From positions 162,220 through 226,219 of the forward strand of contig NZ_JAFKID010000005.1 of NCBI RefSeq assembly GCF_017306545.1: DNA of 64,000 nt. Direction: 5' to 3'. The position numbers and the translations under genes are program-made. Source of the stretch: Mesorhizobium sp. GTDB lineage: Bacteria; Pseudomonadota; Alphaproteobacteria; Rhizobiales; Rhizobiaceae. A model generated the notes under the pieces. It did not search any database, was not told the origin of the DNA, and was given only the letters and a program-made list of their open reading frames with translations. Shown in pieces: positions 29,161-37,828 of this stretch (positions are counted from its first letter, which is position 1; each line of letters opens with the position of its first letter).

Positions 29161-29556
29161 TTTCGATCGGATCTACACAAACGACTTTCGCCGGCACACT
29201 AAGGCCTGCACTCTTAACAATATGCCAACCATGTTCCGGCTTCGACCGGGTTTCATGCGGCGTCGCTCTGAACGCGCGGCCGCGGCGCCGGTTCCCGGCA
29301 TTGCGCCCGACAAGCGCCAGCACGCCGTTCCGCTTTCACCGCGAATATGGCGGCAACGTGGCGTTGCCGCAAATCAACTGTCTGCACGATTTGCGAAAGG
29401 CGACGGGCGTGCCTTTTCGGCAACCGCGCCATGGCAAGCCGGTTCGACGGCTCGCCGGCCGATTGCAAGAAAAAGGGCCGGAAGCCTCGCGGCCCCGGCC
29501 TGACTGGAAGTTTTGCCCGAAGCGGCGCTTCTCCGGCGCCGCCCCTCGCCTTCCGC
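29161..29556. other. Gene-free region between ldtR and the L,D-transpeptidase gene
   Basis: About 400 bases with no convincing gene; the open frames here have no start signals or family resemblance. The left end should hold the L,D-transpeptidase promoter. It contains CTTAACAATATGCCA at 29213-29227, close to a motif upstream of ldtR. The right end, just after ldtR, has GC-rich inverted repeats that could end the ldtR transcript, though no clean T run follows. Confidence 0.6.
29213..29227 (-). promoter_or_regulatory. Candidate LdtR box upstream of the L,D-transpeptidase gene
   Basis: CTTAACAATATGCCA lies 53 bases before the start of the L,D-transpeptidase gene. A 13-of-15 match (30208-30222) lies upstream of ldtR in the same orientation. 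Shared boxes before a regulator and its known target suggest a binding site, but two copies are weak evidence. Confidence 0.35.
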
Positions 29557-30072
29557 TTACATGCGGTAAGCGATGGTATCGTTCCAAAAGCGGTCCAGAC
29601 GCTGCAACGCGCGGTTCATCTGCTTGAACTCGTCCTGGTTGATGCCGCCCACCTGCTCGATCGAGCCGATATGGCGCTCGTAGAGGCCGGCCACCACTTC
29701 GGCCACGTCCTGCCCCTTCGGCGTCAGACTGACGCGGACGGAACGGCGGTCGATGCGCGAACGCTGGTGGTTGATGAAGCCGAGATCGACAAGCTTCTTG
29801 AGGTTGTAGGACACGTTTGAGCCGAGATAGTAGCCGCGCGAGCGCAGCTCGCCGGCGGTCAACTCCGCGTTGCCGATATTGAACAGGAGCAGCGCCTGGA
29901 TGGCGTTGATGTCGGAGCGGCCGTTGCGGTCGAACTCGTCCTTGATGACGTCGAGCAGACGGCGGTGCAGACGCTCGACGAGTTGCAGCGATTCCATGTA
30001 AAGCGAACGGATGGACTCGCTGCGGTCGTCGGAGCCGATGGCGGGCTTGGCAGCCTGGCGCGTGTTGATCAT
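29557..30072 (-). CDS. ldtR: MarR-family regulator LdtR
   Basis: A 171-residue winged-helix regulator. It has a central MarR fold: INAIQALLLFNIGNAELTAGELRSRGYYLGSNVSYNLKKLVDLGFINHQRSRIDRRSVRVSLTPKG in pieces, with the wing at RSRIDRRSV. The DNA-recognition helix region GYYLGSNVSYNLKKL is typical of LdtR, the regulator of L,D-transpeptidase and stress tolerance described in Liberibacter and Sinorhizobium. GAGAGG lies 8 bases before the ATG at 30072. The adjacent transpeptidase gene supports the assignment. Confidence 0.88.
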   Translation of the reverse strand: MINTRQAAKPAIGSDDRSESIRSLYMESLQLVERLHRRLLDVIKDEFDRNGRSDINAIQALLLFNIGNAELTAGELRSRGYYLGSNVSYNLKKLVDLGFINHQRSRIDRRSVRVSLTPKGQDVAEVVAGLYERHIGSIEQVGGINQDEFKQMNRALQRLDRFWNDTIAYRM

Positions 30073-30207
30073 TGTCTTTGCCTCTCGTTTGTCGCCCGGT
30101 GATTTTTTGTTTTTCTCACCTTGGTCGCGACCCTATCGAATACCCATAAAATTCGACTTAAACGCCAAGGCTAACAAGAGCTTACCGGTAGGAGGTTTGC
30201 AGACAGG

Positions 30208-30222
30208 CTTAACAAAATCCCA
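30208..30222 (-). promoter_or_regulatory. Candidate LdtR box upstream of ldtR
   Basis: CTTAACAAAATCCCA lies 136 bases before the ldtR start, in an unusually AT-rich stretch (30100-30260) for this genome. It matches the motif upstream of the L,D-transpeptidase gene at 13 of 15 bases. Autoregulation is an inference. Confidence 0.35.
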
Positions 30223-30299
30223 TGTAGGGACGGACAATTAACCTCAATATTTATTGAACCCCCAAAGGGGTCGGCCGCCTTCGCGGAGCCGCGGCAAGA

Positions 30300-30722
30300 C
30301 TATTGCCGCTGCCGGCGCTTCTGTAGATGGATGACGGTGCGCAAGGCGATATAGACCAGCGCCACCACTATGTGGGCGGCGACGATCGTCAGCCTTTCAC
30401 CGAACAGCGCCGGCATCCCGGCATACATGGCCGTCTCCATCGCCGCGCAGATGAACCAAATCACCGGGCCCCAGGATGCCAGCATCCACAAGCCTGCCGC
30501 CGCGAACGGAAAGAACACGGCGAGCACGCTCGCCGCGACCTGCCAATGCACCGGCATCAGGTCGAAGCGCCACAGCGGGCCGGGATAGAAACCGACCAGC
30601 TTCACCCAGTAGAGCACGCCGAAAAACAGGCAATAGACGGCGACGATGCGCTGGAACCAGACGAAGGCGATCTCGGCAGCCGAAGCGCCCAGCACCCGCG
30701 GCGACGAGGCGACATCGCTCAC
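30300..30722 (-). CDS. Small four-helix membrane protein (DUF6163-like)
   Basis: A 140-residue protein with four hydrophobic helices at about 15-40, 60-80, 83-105 and 110-130, and a basic C-terminus (HLQKRRQRQ). It looks like the rhizobial DUF6163 family, for which no function is known; this identification is from memory of the FVWFQRIVAVYCLFFGVLYW pattern. The start is a GTG at 30722 that overlaps the stop of the upstream hydrolase gene (GTGA), so the two are coupled. Confidence 0.75.
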   Translation of the reverse strand: MSDVASSPRVLGASAAEIAFVWFQRIVAVYCLFFGVLYWVKLVGFYPGPLWRFDLMPVHWQVAASVLAVFFPFAAAGLWMLASWGPVIWFICAAMETAMYAGMPALFGERLTIVAAHIVVALVYIALRTVIHLQKRRQRQ

Positions 30723-31756
30723 AACGCCAGTTCCCGCTCGCCGAGGTCCGCGAAATAGGCATCGACGTCTGTCGCCGCGACGTCCTCGATCCGTGCGGGA
30801 CGCCATTTCGGCTGCCGGTCCTTGTCGACGATCGCGGCGCGGATTCCCTCGTAAAAATCATGACCGGCAAGCATACGGTTGAGGATGCGGTACTCCATGC
30901 GCATGCAGGCCTCCATCGACAGGGTGCGGCCCATGGCAATCTGCCGGAACGCCACGGCAAGGCTGGTGGGCGAGCGCGACAGGATCGTGGACAGGGTCGC
31001 GGCGGAAAAGTCGCCCTGCGCGGCAGCCAGGCTGGAAACGACGGCATCGAGCGAGGCAAGCGAGAAATGGCGTTCGATGGCGGCAAGGGTCGCGGCATCC
31101 GTGGCGCGTGCCACCGGCCCGGAAAGATCGCGCAGCACCGCGTCCGGATCGCCGCTCTCCATCAGGCGCGCCACCAGCGCGGCCTGATCGGTGGCCTTGA
31201 TTGCATGAGTTGCCAGGCCACAGCCTAGCGCATCCCCCTGCCCGATGCGGTTTCCCGTCAGCGCCAGATACATGCCGTAGCTGCCGAACTTCGGCAGGAT
31301 GTGGCTGCCACCAACGTCCGGGAAGAAGCCGATACCGACCTCCGGCATGGCGAATTGGGCATTTTCCGTCAGCACGCGATGCGAGCCGTGGAACGAGATG
31401 CCGACGCCGCCGCCCATGACGATGCCGTCGATCAGTGCCACATAGGGCTTGCGATAGCGCTCGATATGCACGTTCAGCCGATATTCGTCGGCGAAGAAAT
31501 CGGCCGGCGGCTCCTCGCCGGCACCGCGCGCGGCATAGACCTGCATGATATCGCCGCCGGCCGAGAACGCCCTGCCCTCGCCCAGGACCAGCACCAAGGC
31601 AACGCCTGCATCGCTTTCCCACGCCGCCAGCGCCTTCGCCAGCGCCCGCACCATGCCGTGCGTCAGCGCATTGAGCGCCTTCGGACGCGTCAGCGTCACC
31701 ACGCCGGCCCGGCCGATGCGCTCGAAGCGGATTTCGTCGCCGCCGCCAAAATCCAT
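30719..31756 (-). CDS. Enoyl-CoA hydratase/isomerase-family protein, 3-hydroxyisobutyryl-CoA hydrolase-like
   Basis: A 345-residue crotonase-fold enzyme. Oxyanion-hole residues lie in GRAFSAGGDIMQVY and IDGIVMGGGVGISFHGSHR, and the MPEVGIGFFPDVGGSHILPKF segment with its Glu and Asp is typical of 3-hydroxyisobutyryl-CoA hydrolase in valine breakdown. The protein is longer than simple hydratases, which fits that subfamily. No other valine-degradation gene is nearby. It is the first gene of a pair with the DUF6163-like protein. Confidence 0.86.
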   Translation of the reverse strand: MDFGGGDEIRFERIGRAGVVTLTRPKALNALTHGMVRALAKALAAWESDAGVALVLVLGEGRAFSAGGDIMQVYAARGAGEEPPADFFADEYRLNVHIERYRKPYVALIDGIVMGGGVGISFHGSHRVLTENAQFAMPEVGIGFFPDVGGSHILPKFGSYGMYLALTGNRIGQGDALGCGLATHAIKATDQAALVARLMESGDPDAVLRDLSGPVARATDAATLAAIERHFSLASLDAVVSSLAAAQGDFSAATLSTILSRSPTSLAVAFRQIAMGRTLSMEACMRMEYRILNRMLAGHDFYEGIRAAIVDKDRQPKWRPARIEDVAATDVDAYFADLGERELAL

Positions 31757-31905
31757 CGACAGATTCGCTCCTGGCCCCCGGTCAGGAAGTGCTAAGGGGC
31801 CTGTCCACGCGCGTCAATCTTCGCGGCGACACGCTGGCACAACCATGCCGCATTGGTCTGGGGGGCGCCATCGTGATAAAAGCCGCCCCGTCTGGAGAAC
31901 TGGCC

Positions 31906-32937
31906 ATGAACAAATTCAGCGCGGCGAAGGCTGCCGGCACCCGCACCGTCGATGAAATCACCGGCTCGCGCCGGCTCAGGCGCATGCGCAAGGCCGATTG
32001 GTCGCGCCGCCTCGTGCAAGAGAACAGGCTGACCGTCGACGACCTGATCTGGCCGATCTTCATCGTCGAAGGGAAGAACGTGCGCCAGCCGATCGAGGCG
32101 ATGCCCGGCGTCTTCCGCCTTTCGGTGGACTTGGCGGCGAAAGAGGCCGAGCGAGCCGCGAAGCTCGGCATTCCCGCCATCGCTACCTTCCCGAACGTCG
32201 ACATCAAGCTGCGCGACCAGACCGGATCTGCCATTCTCGACCCCGACAGCCTCATCAACCGGGCGACCCGCGCCATCAAGGCGGCGGCGCCGGAAATCGG
32301 CGTCATCACCGACGCCGCCCTCGATCCCTTCACCAGCCACGGCCATGACGGCATCCTGCGCGACGGCGTCATCGTCAACGACGAGACGGTCGAACAGGTG
32401 ACGGCCGCGGCCGTGCTGCAAGCCGCAGCCGGCTCCGACATCATCGCGCCGTCCGACATGATGGACGGGCGCATCGGCGCCATTCGCGACGCGCTCGACG
32501 CCAACGGTTTTCAGGACGTGGCGATCATGTCCTACGCCACCAAATTCCACTCCGCCTTCTACGGCCCCTACCGCGAGGCGATCGGCACCGCCGGCCTGCT
32601 GCAAGGAGACAAGAAGACCTACTACCTCGACCACGCCAATTCCGACGAGGCGGTGCGCGAGGCCGAGCAGGATCTGGCCGAAGGCGCCGACATGGTCATG
32701 GTCAAGCCCGGCCTGCCCTATCTCGACATCATCCGCCGGCTGAAGGACGAATTCGCCACGCCGACCTTCGCCTACCAGGTGTCGGGCGAATACGCGATGA
32801 TCGAGGCGGCGAGCGCCAACGGCTGGATCGACGGCGAGCGCGCCATGCTGGAATCGCTTCTCGCCTTCAAGCGCGCCGGCTGCGACGGCATCCTCACCTA
32901 CTTTGCCCCGCGGGTGGCGGAATTGCTGAAAGGCTGA
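31906..32937 (+). CDS. hemB: Delta-aminolevulinic acid dehydratase (porphobilinogen synthase)
   Basis: A 343-residue TIM-barrel enzyme that joins two aminolevulinate molecules in heme and cobalamin synthesis. Both Schiff-base lysines are present: K213 in SYATKFHSAFYGP and K267 in MVMVKPGLPYLD. The metal loop reads ALDPFTSHGHDG with Asp in place of the zinc-binding Cys, so this is the Mg2+-dependent type. The ATG at 31906 follows TGGAGAAC; homologues start here rather than at the upstream codon. A gap of about 150 bases separates it from the divergent hydrolase gene. Confidence 0.96.
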   Translation: MNKFSAAKAAGTRTVDEITGSRRLRRMRKADWSRRLVQENRLTVDDLIWPIFIVEGKNVRQPIEAMPGVFRLSVDLAAKEAERAAKLGIPAIATFPNVDIKLRDQTGSAILDPDSLINRATRAIKAAAPEIGVITDAALDPFTSHGHDGILRDGVIVNDETVEQVTAAAVLQAAAGSDIIAPSDMMDGRIGAIRDALDANGFQDVAIMSYATKFHSAFYGPYREAIGTAGLLQGDKKTYYLDHANSDEAVREAEQDLAEGADMVMVKPGLPYLDIIRRLKDEFATPTFAYQVSGEYAMIEAASANGWIDGERAMLESLLAFKRAGCDGILTYFAPRVAELLKG

Positions 32938-33011
32938 ACCCCAAAGCCGGAAATTCCGCCACATTGTTGACCGATGCCATCGTCCTTTTTTGAAGCAGAC
33001 GGGGTCTTTTC

Positions 33012-33554
33012 GTGGACGCAGCACTGACACACTGGTTGAACGCGCCGGCCGGCAGCAATGCCCCGCTCGATGCGCTGGCGCTTGCTTTCACCAGCTACGG
33101 CGTACCGGCGATGGTGCTGATCGTCGCCTTGCAATGGTGGGCGCCGGGCGACAGGCGGCACACACGCCACGTCGCCGTTACGGCCGGGTTGAGTTTCCTC
33201 GCCGGACTGGCGATCAACCAGCTGGTCCTCCTTTTCGTCCACAGGGTCCGCCCCTACGACGCCGGCGTGAGCCACCTTCTGATACCGCCGAGCGTCGACT
33301 GGTCCTTCCCGTCAGATCATGCCACGGCCTCGTTCGCGATTGTGGCCGCGTTCGCCGCTCAGGCGATGCCGCGCCGGGCGCTTCTCTTTCTCGTTCTGGC
33401 GCTCGCCGTCTGCTGGTCGCGCATCTATGTCGGCACCCATTACGTGACCGACGTTCTGGGCGGGCTTGTCACAGCCATCGTCGGCGCCATTCTCGTCAGA
33501 ATGCTGTATCGTCGGGATTCGAGGCTGGATGCGCTGCTCCTGCGCATCTTCTAA
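33012..33554 (+). CDS. PAP2-family membrane phosphatase
   Basis: A 180-residue membrane protein with the three PAP2 phosphatase signatures: HRVRPY (in the KX6RP position), PSDHATASF (PSGH position) and SRIYVGTHYVTDVLGG (SRX5HX3D). Such enzymes remove phosphate from lipids such as undecaprenyl diphosphate or phosphatidic acid at the outer face of the inner membrane. The start is GTG at 33012. It follows hemB by 74 bases; no functional link is seen. Confidence 0.9.
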   Translation: MDAALTHWLNAPAGSNAPLDALALAFTSYGVPAMVLIVALQWWAPGDRRHTRHVAVTAGLSFLAGLAINQLVLLFVHRVRPYDAGVSHLLIPPSVDWSFPSDHATASFAIVAAFAAQAMPRRALLFLVLALAVCWSRIYVGTHYVTDVLGGLVTAIVGAILVRMLYRRDSRLDALLLRIF

Positions 33555-33575
33555 TTCACTCTCCCCGGAATCAGG

Positions 33576-34823
33576 ATGACCGTACCCGACGGCCCGCACT
33601 GCGCCTACAACGTCCATTGGCGGCGCAACCTCGTCGTGTGCCTGCTCGGCTCCTTCACCACCATCGTGGCGATGACGCTGCTCCTGCCTTTCCTGCCGCT
33701 CTATGTCGAGGAACTCGGCGCCACCGGGCATGCGGCCGTCGTGCAATGGTCGGGCGTCGCCTATGGCGCCACCTTTTTCGCCGCCGCCCTCGTCGCGCCG
33801 CTTTGGGGCAGGCTCGGCGACCGCTACGGCCGCAAGCTGATGCTGGTGCGCGCCTCCTTCGGCATGGCGGTGTGCATGTCGCTGACCGGCATGGTGCAGA
33901 GCGTGTGGCAACTGGTGCTGCTGCGACTCTTGATCGGGTTCGCGGGCGGTTATTCGTCCGGTTCGACCATCCTTGTCGCCATGCAGACGCCGAAGGACCG
34001 CTCCGGCTGGGCACTGGGAACGCTGTCGGCCGGCATCATGGCCGGCAATCTGGTCGGCCCGCTGATCGGCGGCGCGCTGCCGCCCCTGATCGGCATCCGC
34101 GCCACCTTCCTGCTCGCCGGCGGCGTCATCTTCCTCGCCTTCCTCGCCACCAGTTTCCTTATCAAAGAAGAACCGCATCGGGCAGCGCCGACCGCCGGCA
34201 AGGCCAAGGCAAAAAGCGGCTGGTCGCAGATACCCGACAAGCGCCCGGTCGTCGCCATGCTTTCGACGGGCATGCTTTTGATGTTCGCCACCATGTCGAT
34301 CGAGCCGATCATCACCGTCTACGTCGCCCAACTGGTCGAGGACCAGAGCCGCGTCACGCTGGTGTCGGGCATCGTCATGTCGGCGGCGGCGCTGGGCGCC
34401 ATCCTGTCGGCGTCCTATCTCGGCAAAGTGGCGGACCGGATTGGCCACTGGACGGTGGTTGCCGGCGCGCTCGCAGTGGCCGCGCTGCTGCTTGTCCCGC
34501 AGGCTTTCGTCACGGCCGGCTGGCAGTTGGTCGTGCTGCGCTTCCTGATGGGGCTGGCATTGGGAGGCCTGCTGCCCAGCATCACCGCCGTCATCCGCCA
34601 CAACGTGCCGGACGGCGTCGGCGGCAACGTGCTCGGCCTTTCGATCTCGGCCCAATATGTCGGCCAAGTCGCAGGCCCGCTGCTCGGCGGCTTCGTCGGC
34701 GGCCATTTCGGCATGCGTGCGGTGTTCCTGATGACGGCCGTGTTGATGGCGGCCGGAGCGGCGGCAAACGGCCTTTTGCGCGCAAGGCATCTGGCGGCGA
34801 CGTCCGCCGAAGCCGAGGCCTGA
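33576..34823 (+). CDS. MFS transporter
   Basis: A 415-residue major facilitator of drug-efflux type. It has about 12 helices in two halves with a loop at about 195-225, and motif A as GRLGDRYGRKLMLVR after helix 2. The second half has a looser copy (GKVADRIGHW). The ATG at 33576 follows TCAGG, and the gene begins 21 bases after the PAP2 gene, so the two may be co-transcribed. The substrate is unknown. Confidence 0.88.
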   Translation: MTVPDGPHCAYNVHWRRNLVVCLLGSFTTIVAMTLLLPFLPLYVEELGATGHAAVVQWSGVAYGATFFAAALVAPLWGRLGDRYGRKLMLVRASFGMAVCMSLTGMVQSVWQLVLLRLLIGFAGGYSSGSTILVAMQTPKDRSGWALGTLSAGIMAGNLVGPLIGGALPPLIGIRATFLLAGGVIFLAFLATSFLIKEEPHRAAPTAGKAKAKSGWSQIPDKRPVVAMLSTGMLLMFATMSIEPIITVYVAQLVEDQSRVTLVSGIVMSAAALGAILSASYLGKVADRIGHWTVVAGALAVAALLLVPQAFVTAGWQLVVLRFLMGLALGGLLPSITAVIRHNVPDGVGGNVLGLSISAQYVGQVAGPLLGGFVGGHFGMRAVFLMTAVLMAAGAAANGLLRARHLAATSAEAEA

Positions 34824-34934
34824 CGCCGCTCTCGCCCCGTTGCCGCAAAGCGATTCTCACCACCTGACCGGGAATCGTATGGAACGGTTTGATGCCTGAA
34901 AGAGTTTTCAGCGGTGCAAATAACGGAGTTCAAC

Positions 34935-35204
34935 ATGAAAACCATTCTTGCCGCGCTTATGTTCGCTGTTGCCATGCCCGCCGCCACACTGCCGGCGACG
35001 GCAGCCAGCATGACCTATTCCACCGACAACGGCGACATGGTGATCCGACGCGACCACCGCCGCCATGACGACCGCGCCGAATGGCGGCACCACCGTGACG
35101 ACCGCAACTGGCGTCGCCACCATCGCCGCGATTGCCGCACCAGGGTCGTCAAGACCTGGCGCCACCATCGCCCGGTCGTTCGCGAGATCACCGTCTGCAA
35201 TTGA
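34935..35204 (+). CDS. Small secreted His/Arg-rich protein
   Basis: An 89-residue protein with a normal signal peptide (MKTILAALMFAVAMPAATLPATAAS). The mature part is dominated by His, Arg, Asp and Trp: repeated RRDHRRHDDR, WRHHRDD and WRRHHRRD units. It ends in a pattern with two cysteines (RRDCRTRVV and ITVCN) that could form a disulfide. I know of no function; metal or polyanion binding is a guess from composition. GGAG lies 8 bases before the ATG. A similar design occurs in many rhizobial small exported proteins. Confidence 0.7.
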   Translation: MKTILAALMFAVAMPAATLPATAASMTYSTDNGDMVIRRDHRRHDDRAEWRHHRDDRNWRRHHRRDCRTRVVKTWRHHRPVVREITVCN

Positions 35205-35300
35205 CGGCTGACGGCGGCCATGGCGACAACGTGGCCCATGGCCGCCACCCGTGAAATCCCGCATGATCCGGGCCGGCTTCCAGAATGACCAAGGTCCGCC

Positions 35301-35666
35301 ATGCCCGATCCTGTAGCTTCACCCAAGCGTCGGTTCGTCTTTGCGGCCGGCGTAGCCGGTGCGGCGGGCGTCGGGCTTTCGGCCGCACAGTCGCATCTCG
35401 GCGGTGCCTTTACCGGTACGGCGGCGACGATGCTGCTGGTCCATGCTCCGGCGCTGCTGGCGGCCGGCCTCGTGGGCGGCAACGGCCTTCTCAGGCTCGC
35501 CGGGGTCTTGTGGACCGTGGGACTGGTGCTGTTTTGCGGCGACCTGCTGACGCGCGATTTCCTCGGCCATAGCCTGTTTCCGTTCGCTGCCCCCACCGGC
35601 GGCACGCTGCTTATCATGGCCTGGCTCGCACTCGCTTGCTCGGCGCTGCTGAAGCCAAAGCCCTGA
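35301..35666 (+). CDS. DUF423-family membrane protein
   Basis: A 121-residue protein with four hydrophobic helices. Its FAAGVAGAAGVGLSAAQSHLGG N-terminus, the GNGLLRLAGVLWTVGLVLFCGDL middle and APTGGTLLIMAWLALA end match DUF423 (YwdK-like), a family of unknown function. It stands alone, with 96 bases before it and the opposing small frame after it. Confidence 0.85.
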   Translation: MPDPVASPKRRFVFAAGVAGAAGVGLSAAQSHLGGAFTGTAATMLLVHAPALLAAGLVGGNGLLRLAGVLWTVGLVLFCGDLLTRDFLGHSLFPFAAPTGGTLLIMAWLALACSALLKPKP

Positions 35667-35703
35667 CTATCAAAACAGGCCGTCGCCGTGACCCTTCGGC
35701 TCC

Positions 35704-35844
35704 TCAGCGGCGGCGCTCGATCCGGAAAGGCCGCATGATCCGGGCGCGGAACGCGACCTTGCGCTCAACGGCAGGCGCGATACCCCAATAGTTACGGTAA
35801 ATGTCCTCGAACAGATAGCCGACCGGGTGCATGACCATCTCCAT
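35704..35844 (-). CDS. Hypothetical 46-residue basic protein
   Basis: A short open frame (MEMVMHPVGYLFEDIYRNYW ... RIMRPFRIERRR) of unrecognised family. It is aromatic in the middle and strongly basic at the end. The frame can be read up to a TTG at 35937, but that codon sits inside an operator-like dyad, so the ATG at 35844 is preferred. No ribosome site is visible. If it is not a gene, the region from 35667 to 36064 holds only regulatory sequence. Confidence 0.35.
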   Translation of the reverse strand: MEMVMHPVGYLFEDIYRNYWGIAPAVERKVAFRARIMRPFRIERRR

Positions 35845-35873
35845 CGCTTGACTGAATTCAGTTTGGTTTATGA

Positions 35874-35890
35874 ATTGGATCGATTCAAAA
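35874..35890. promoter_or_regulatory. LacI-type operator dyad, site 1
   Basis: TTGGATCGATTCAA at the core (35875-35888) is a near-perfect palindrome centred on CG, the form used by LacI/GalR-family repressors. It is the inverted near-copy of site 2, 49 bases away, upstream of the LacI-type gene. Confidence 0.6.
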
Positions 35891-35921
35891 TATAACCCTC
35901 CATCGCGATGATTCAAGCAAA

Positions 35922-35938
35922 TTTTGAATCGGTCCAAT
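35922..35938. promoter_or_regulatory. LacI-type operator dyad, site 2
   Basis: TTTTGAATCGGTCCAAT matches the reverse complement of site 1 at 16 of 17 bases. Its core is an imperfect palindrome centred on CG. With site 1 it could allow a repressor tetramer or two dimers to bind about five helical turns apart. Confidence 0.6.
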
Positions 35939-36064
35939 AATTTCCGGTGTCACCTGAAAATCACGATACGGTCTGGTCGGCGCGGTTGCGCGTGGGTTAA
36001 GGTAGGCTGAGAGCGAAGCGGCCTGCCTATGGCAGCGCTTCGTCGGCGAAAACCGGGAGGACAG

Positions 36065-37138
36065 ATGGCGCGGCAAGCAGCGGGAGCGGTCCGGCCAATC
36101 AGACTGGCGGACGTGGCGAGGGCGGCGGGCGTGTCGCACGGAACCGCGTCCAACGTTTTCGGCCGGCCGGAGATCGTGCGCCAGGAAGTGCGCGAGCGGG
36201 TGCATGCCGCCGCCGAAAAACTCGGCTATGCCGGACCCGACCCGAAAGGCCGGCTGTTGCGCGCCGGCAAGGTCAACGCCATCGGCGTCGCCACCGCCGA
36301 ACCGCTGTCCTACTTCTTCAACGATCCCTTCGCCCGCGTCGTCATGTCCGGCATCAGCCAGGCCTGCGACGCGACCGGCGCCGGCATTTCGCTGGTTTCT
36401 GCCGCCAACAACGAGCATCTCGCCTGGAACATCCAGAGTGCGCTTGTCGACGGCTTCATCGTCTTCTGCGTCGAAGGCGGCTCTCGCCTGGTCGAACTGA
36501 CGCGGGAGCGCAGGCTGCCCTTCGTGGCGCTCGATTTCGCCTTCGAGGACGAGACGATCGCCTCCATCGGCGTCGACGACCGCGCCGGCGCGCAACTGGC
36601 CGCGCGCCATCTTGCCGAACTCGGCCACCGGCGCTTCGCGGTGCTGGCCATGCCCTTTTCCGACGACGACGTTTGCGGCCCCGCCTCCGAGGAACGCCGG
36701 CACCAGTCCATCTATTCCGGCACGCGCGACCGCCTGCTCGGCTATTTCGACGTGCTTGCCGGCCACGGCATCGATACCGGCTCGGTCCCGGTCTACGAAA
36801 CGCTGAACGACGAACCGACGGTTCACGCCGGGCTCGATCATCTGTTCGGCCTGCCGGAAAAACCGACCGCCATATTGGCCATGTCCGACCGCATGGCGCT
36901 GGTCGCGCTCGACTGGCTGCGGCAGCGCGGTATTTCCGTGCCGGGCGACGTTTCCGTCGTCGGCTTCGACGGCGTGCCCGAAAGCGCGGTGTCCAGCCCA
37001 CCGCTGACCACCGTCACGCAGCCGATGGCGGAAATGGGCCGCCGCGCCGCGCGTGCCATTCTGGAGCACGACGGATCGCTGCCGCGCGAGATCATGCCGG
37101 TCGAACTGGTGGTGCGCGGCTCCACTGCCGCGGTTTGA
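36065..37138 (+). CDS. LacI-family transcriptional regulator
   Basis: A 357-residue repressor. The N-terminal helix-turn-helix and hinge read IRLADVARAAGVSHGTASNVFGRPEIVRQEVRERVHAAAEKLGY in pieces; the rest is a periplasmic-binding-protein-like sensor domain (GIDDRAGAQ-like motif seen as GVDDRAGAQLAARHLAELGH, and FDGVPESAVSSPPLTTV). The ATG at 36065 follows GGGAGG by 4 bases, so I prefer it to the one at 36029. No sugar transport or catabolic genes are adjacent, so its ligand is unknown. Two operator-like dyads upstream suggest autoregulation. Confidence 0.88.
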   Translation: MARQAAGAVRPIRLADVARAAGVSHGTASNVFGRPEIVRQEVRERVHAAAEKLGYAGPDPKGRLLRAGKVNAIGVATAEPLSYFFNDPFARVVMSGISQACDATGAGISLVSAANNEHLAWNIQSALVDGFIVFCVEGGSRLVELTRERRLPFVALDFAFEDETIASIGVDDRAGAQLAARHLAELGHRRFAVLAMPFSDDDVCGPASEERRHQSIYSGTRDRLLGYFDVLAGHGIDTGSVPVYETLNDEPTVHAGLDHLFGLPEKPTAILAMSDRMALVALDWLRQRGISVPGDVSVVGFDGVPESAVSSPPLTTVTQPMAEMGRRAARAILEHDGSLPREIMPVELVVRGSTAAV

Positions 37139-37241
37139 CGGCGCTCCGCCTCTTCTTGAAGGAAGCCGCGAGCCACACCATGTTCTGCCGGCGGCCTTCG
37201 TTCGCAAAAGGGCCGCTGGACGGAAAGGAAGACCAATCATC

Positions 37242-37712
37242 ATGAACGCACGTGTTCTCGACGGCGAGATCATCACGTCCCGGCTGGACGATGTGCGCGC
37301 CTACGATGGCGTGCGCACCCGGCGCGTGCTTGCCTGCATGATCGACTACCTGATCGTCGGCCTGCTGACGATTCCCTTCGCCATTCTCGTGCTGGTCCTG
37401 GGCCTGCTGACGCTCGGCCTCGGCTGGATGCTGTTCACGGTTCTGGTTCCGGCCGTCGCTATCCTCTACATCTGGAACACGCTCGGCGGGCGCGACCAGG
37501 CTACGGTCGGCATGAAGATGATGGGCATCCGCCTCGACCGCCTCGACGGCGCCCCGATCGACGGCATGACGGCGGTGGTGCATTCGGTGCTGTTCTGGGC
37601 CGGCAACGTCGTGCTGACGCCTTTGATCCTGCTGGTGACGCTCTTTTCCGACCGCAAGCGCACCCTGCACGACCTGCTGCTCGGCACCGTCGTGACCCGC
37701 GCCGGCCGCTGA
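37242..37712 (+). CDS. RDD-family membrane protein
   Basis: A 156-residue membrane protein of the RDD family: [16 protein letters not shown] with the first Arg-Asp pair, [16 protein letters not shown] in the middle, and the end [19 protein letters not shown]. Three to four helices are visible. The role of the family is uncertain; some members are linked to ion transport or stress. The ATG at 37242 follows GGAAGACC by several bases. Confidence 0.87.
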   Translation: MNARVLDGEIITSRLDDVRAYDGVRTRRVLACMIDYLIVGLLTIPFAILVLVLGLLTLGLGWMLFTVLVPAVAILYIWNTLGGRDQATVGMKMMGIRLDRLDGAPIDGMTAVVHSVLFWAGNVVLTPLILLVTLFSDRKRTLHDLLLGTVVTRAGR

Positions 37713-37828
37713 TCCGGCCGGCGCCGGGCGCCATCCGCATCCGCGAACGCCTGGCGCATCACAATAGTATTGAATTTTCCGCCGCTCGCGCCAAAGGTAT
37801 GACGATTCGTGAGGCGCTCGCAGGCTCG

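Noticed and set aside
35704-35937. A 77-residue reading of the small frame next to the LacI gene
   Set aside because: It starts with TTG inside an operator-like palindrome and its first 30 residues are encoded by the dyad region; only the shorter ATG version is kept, at low confidence.
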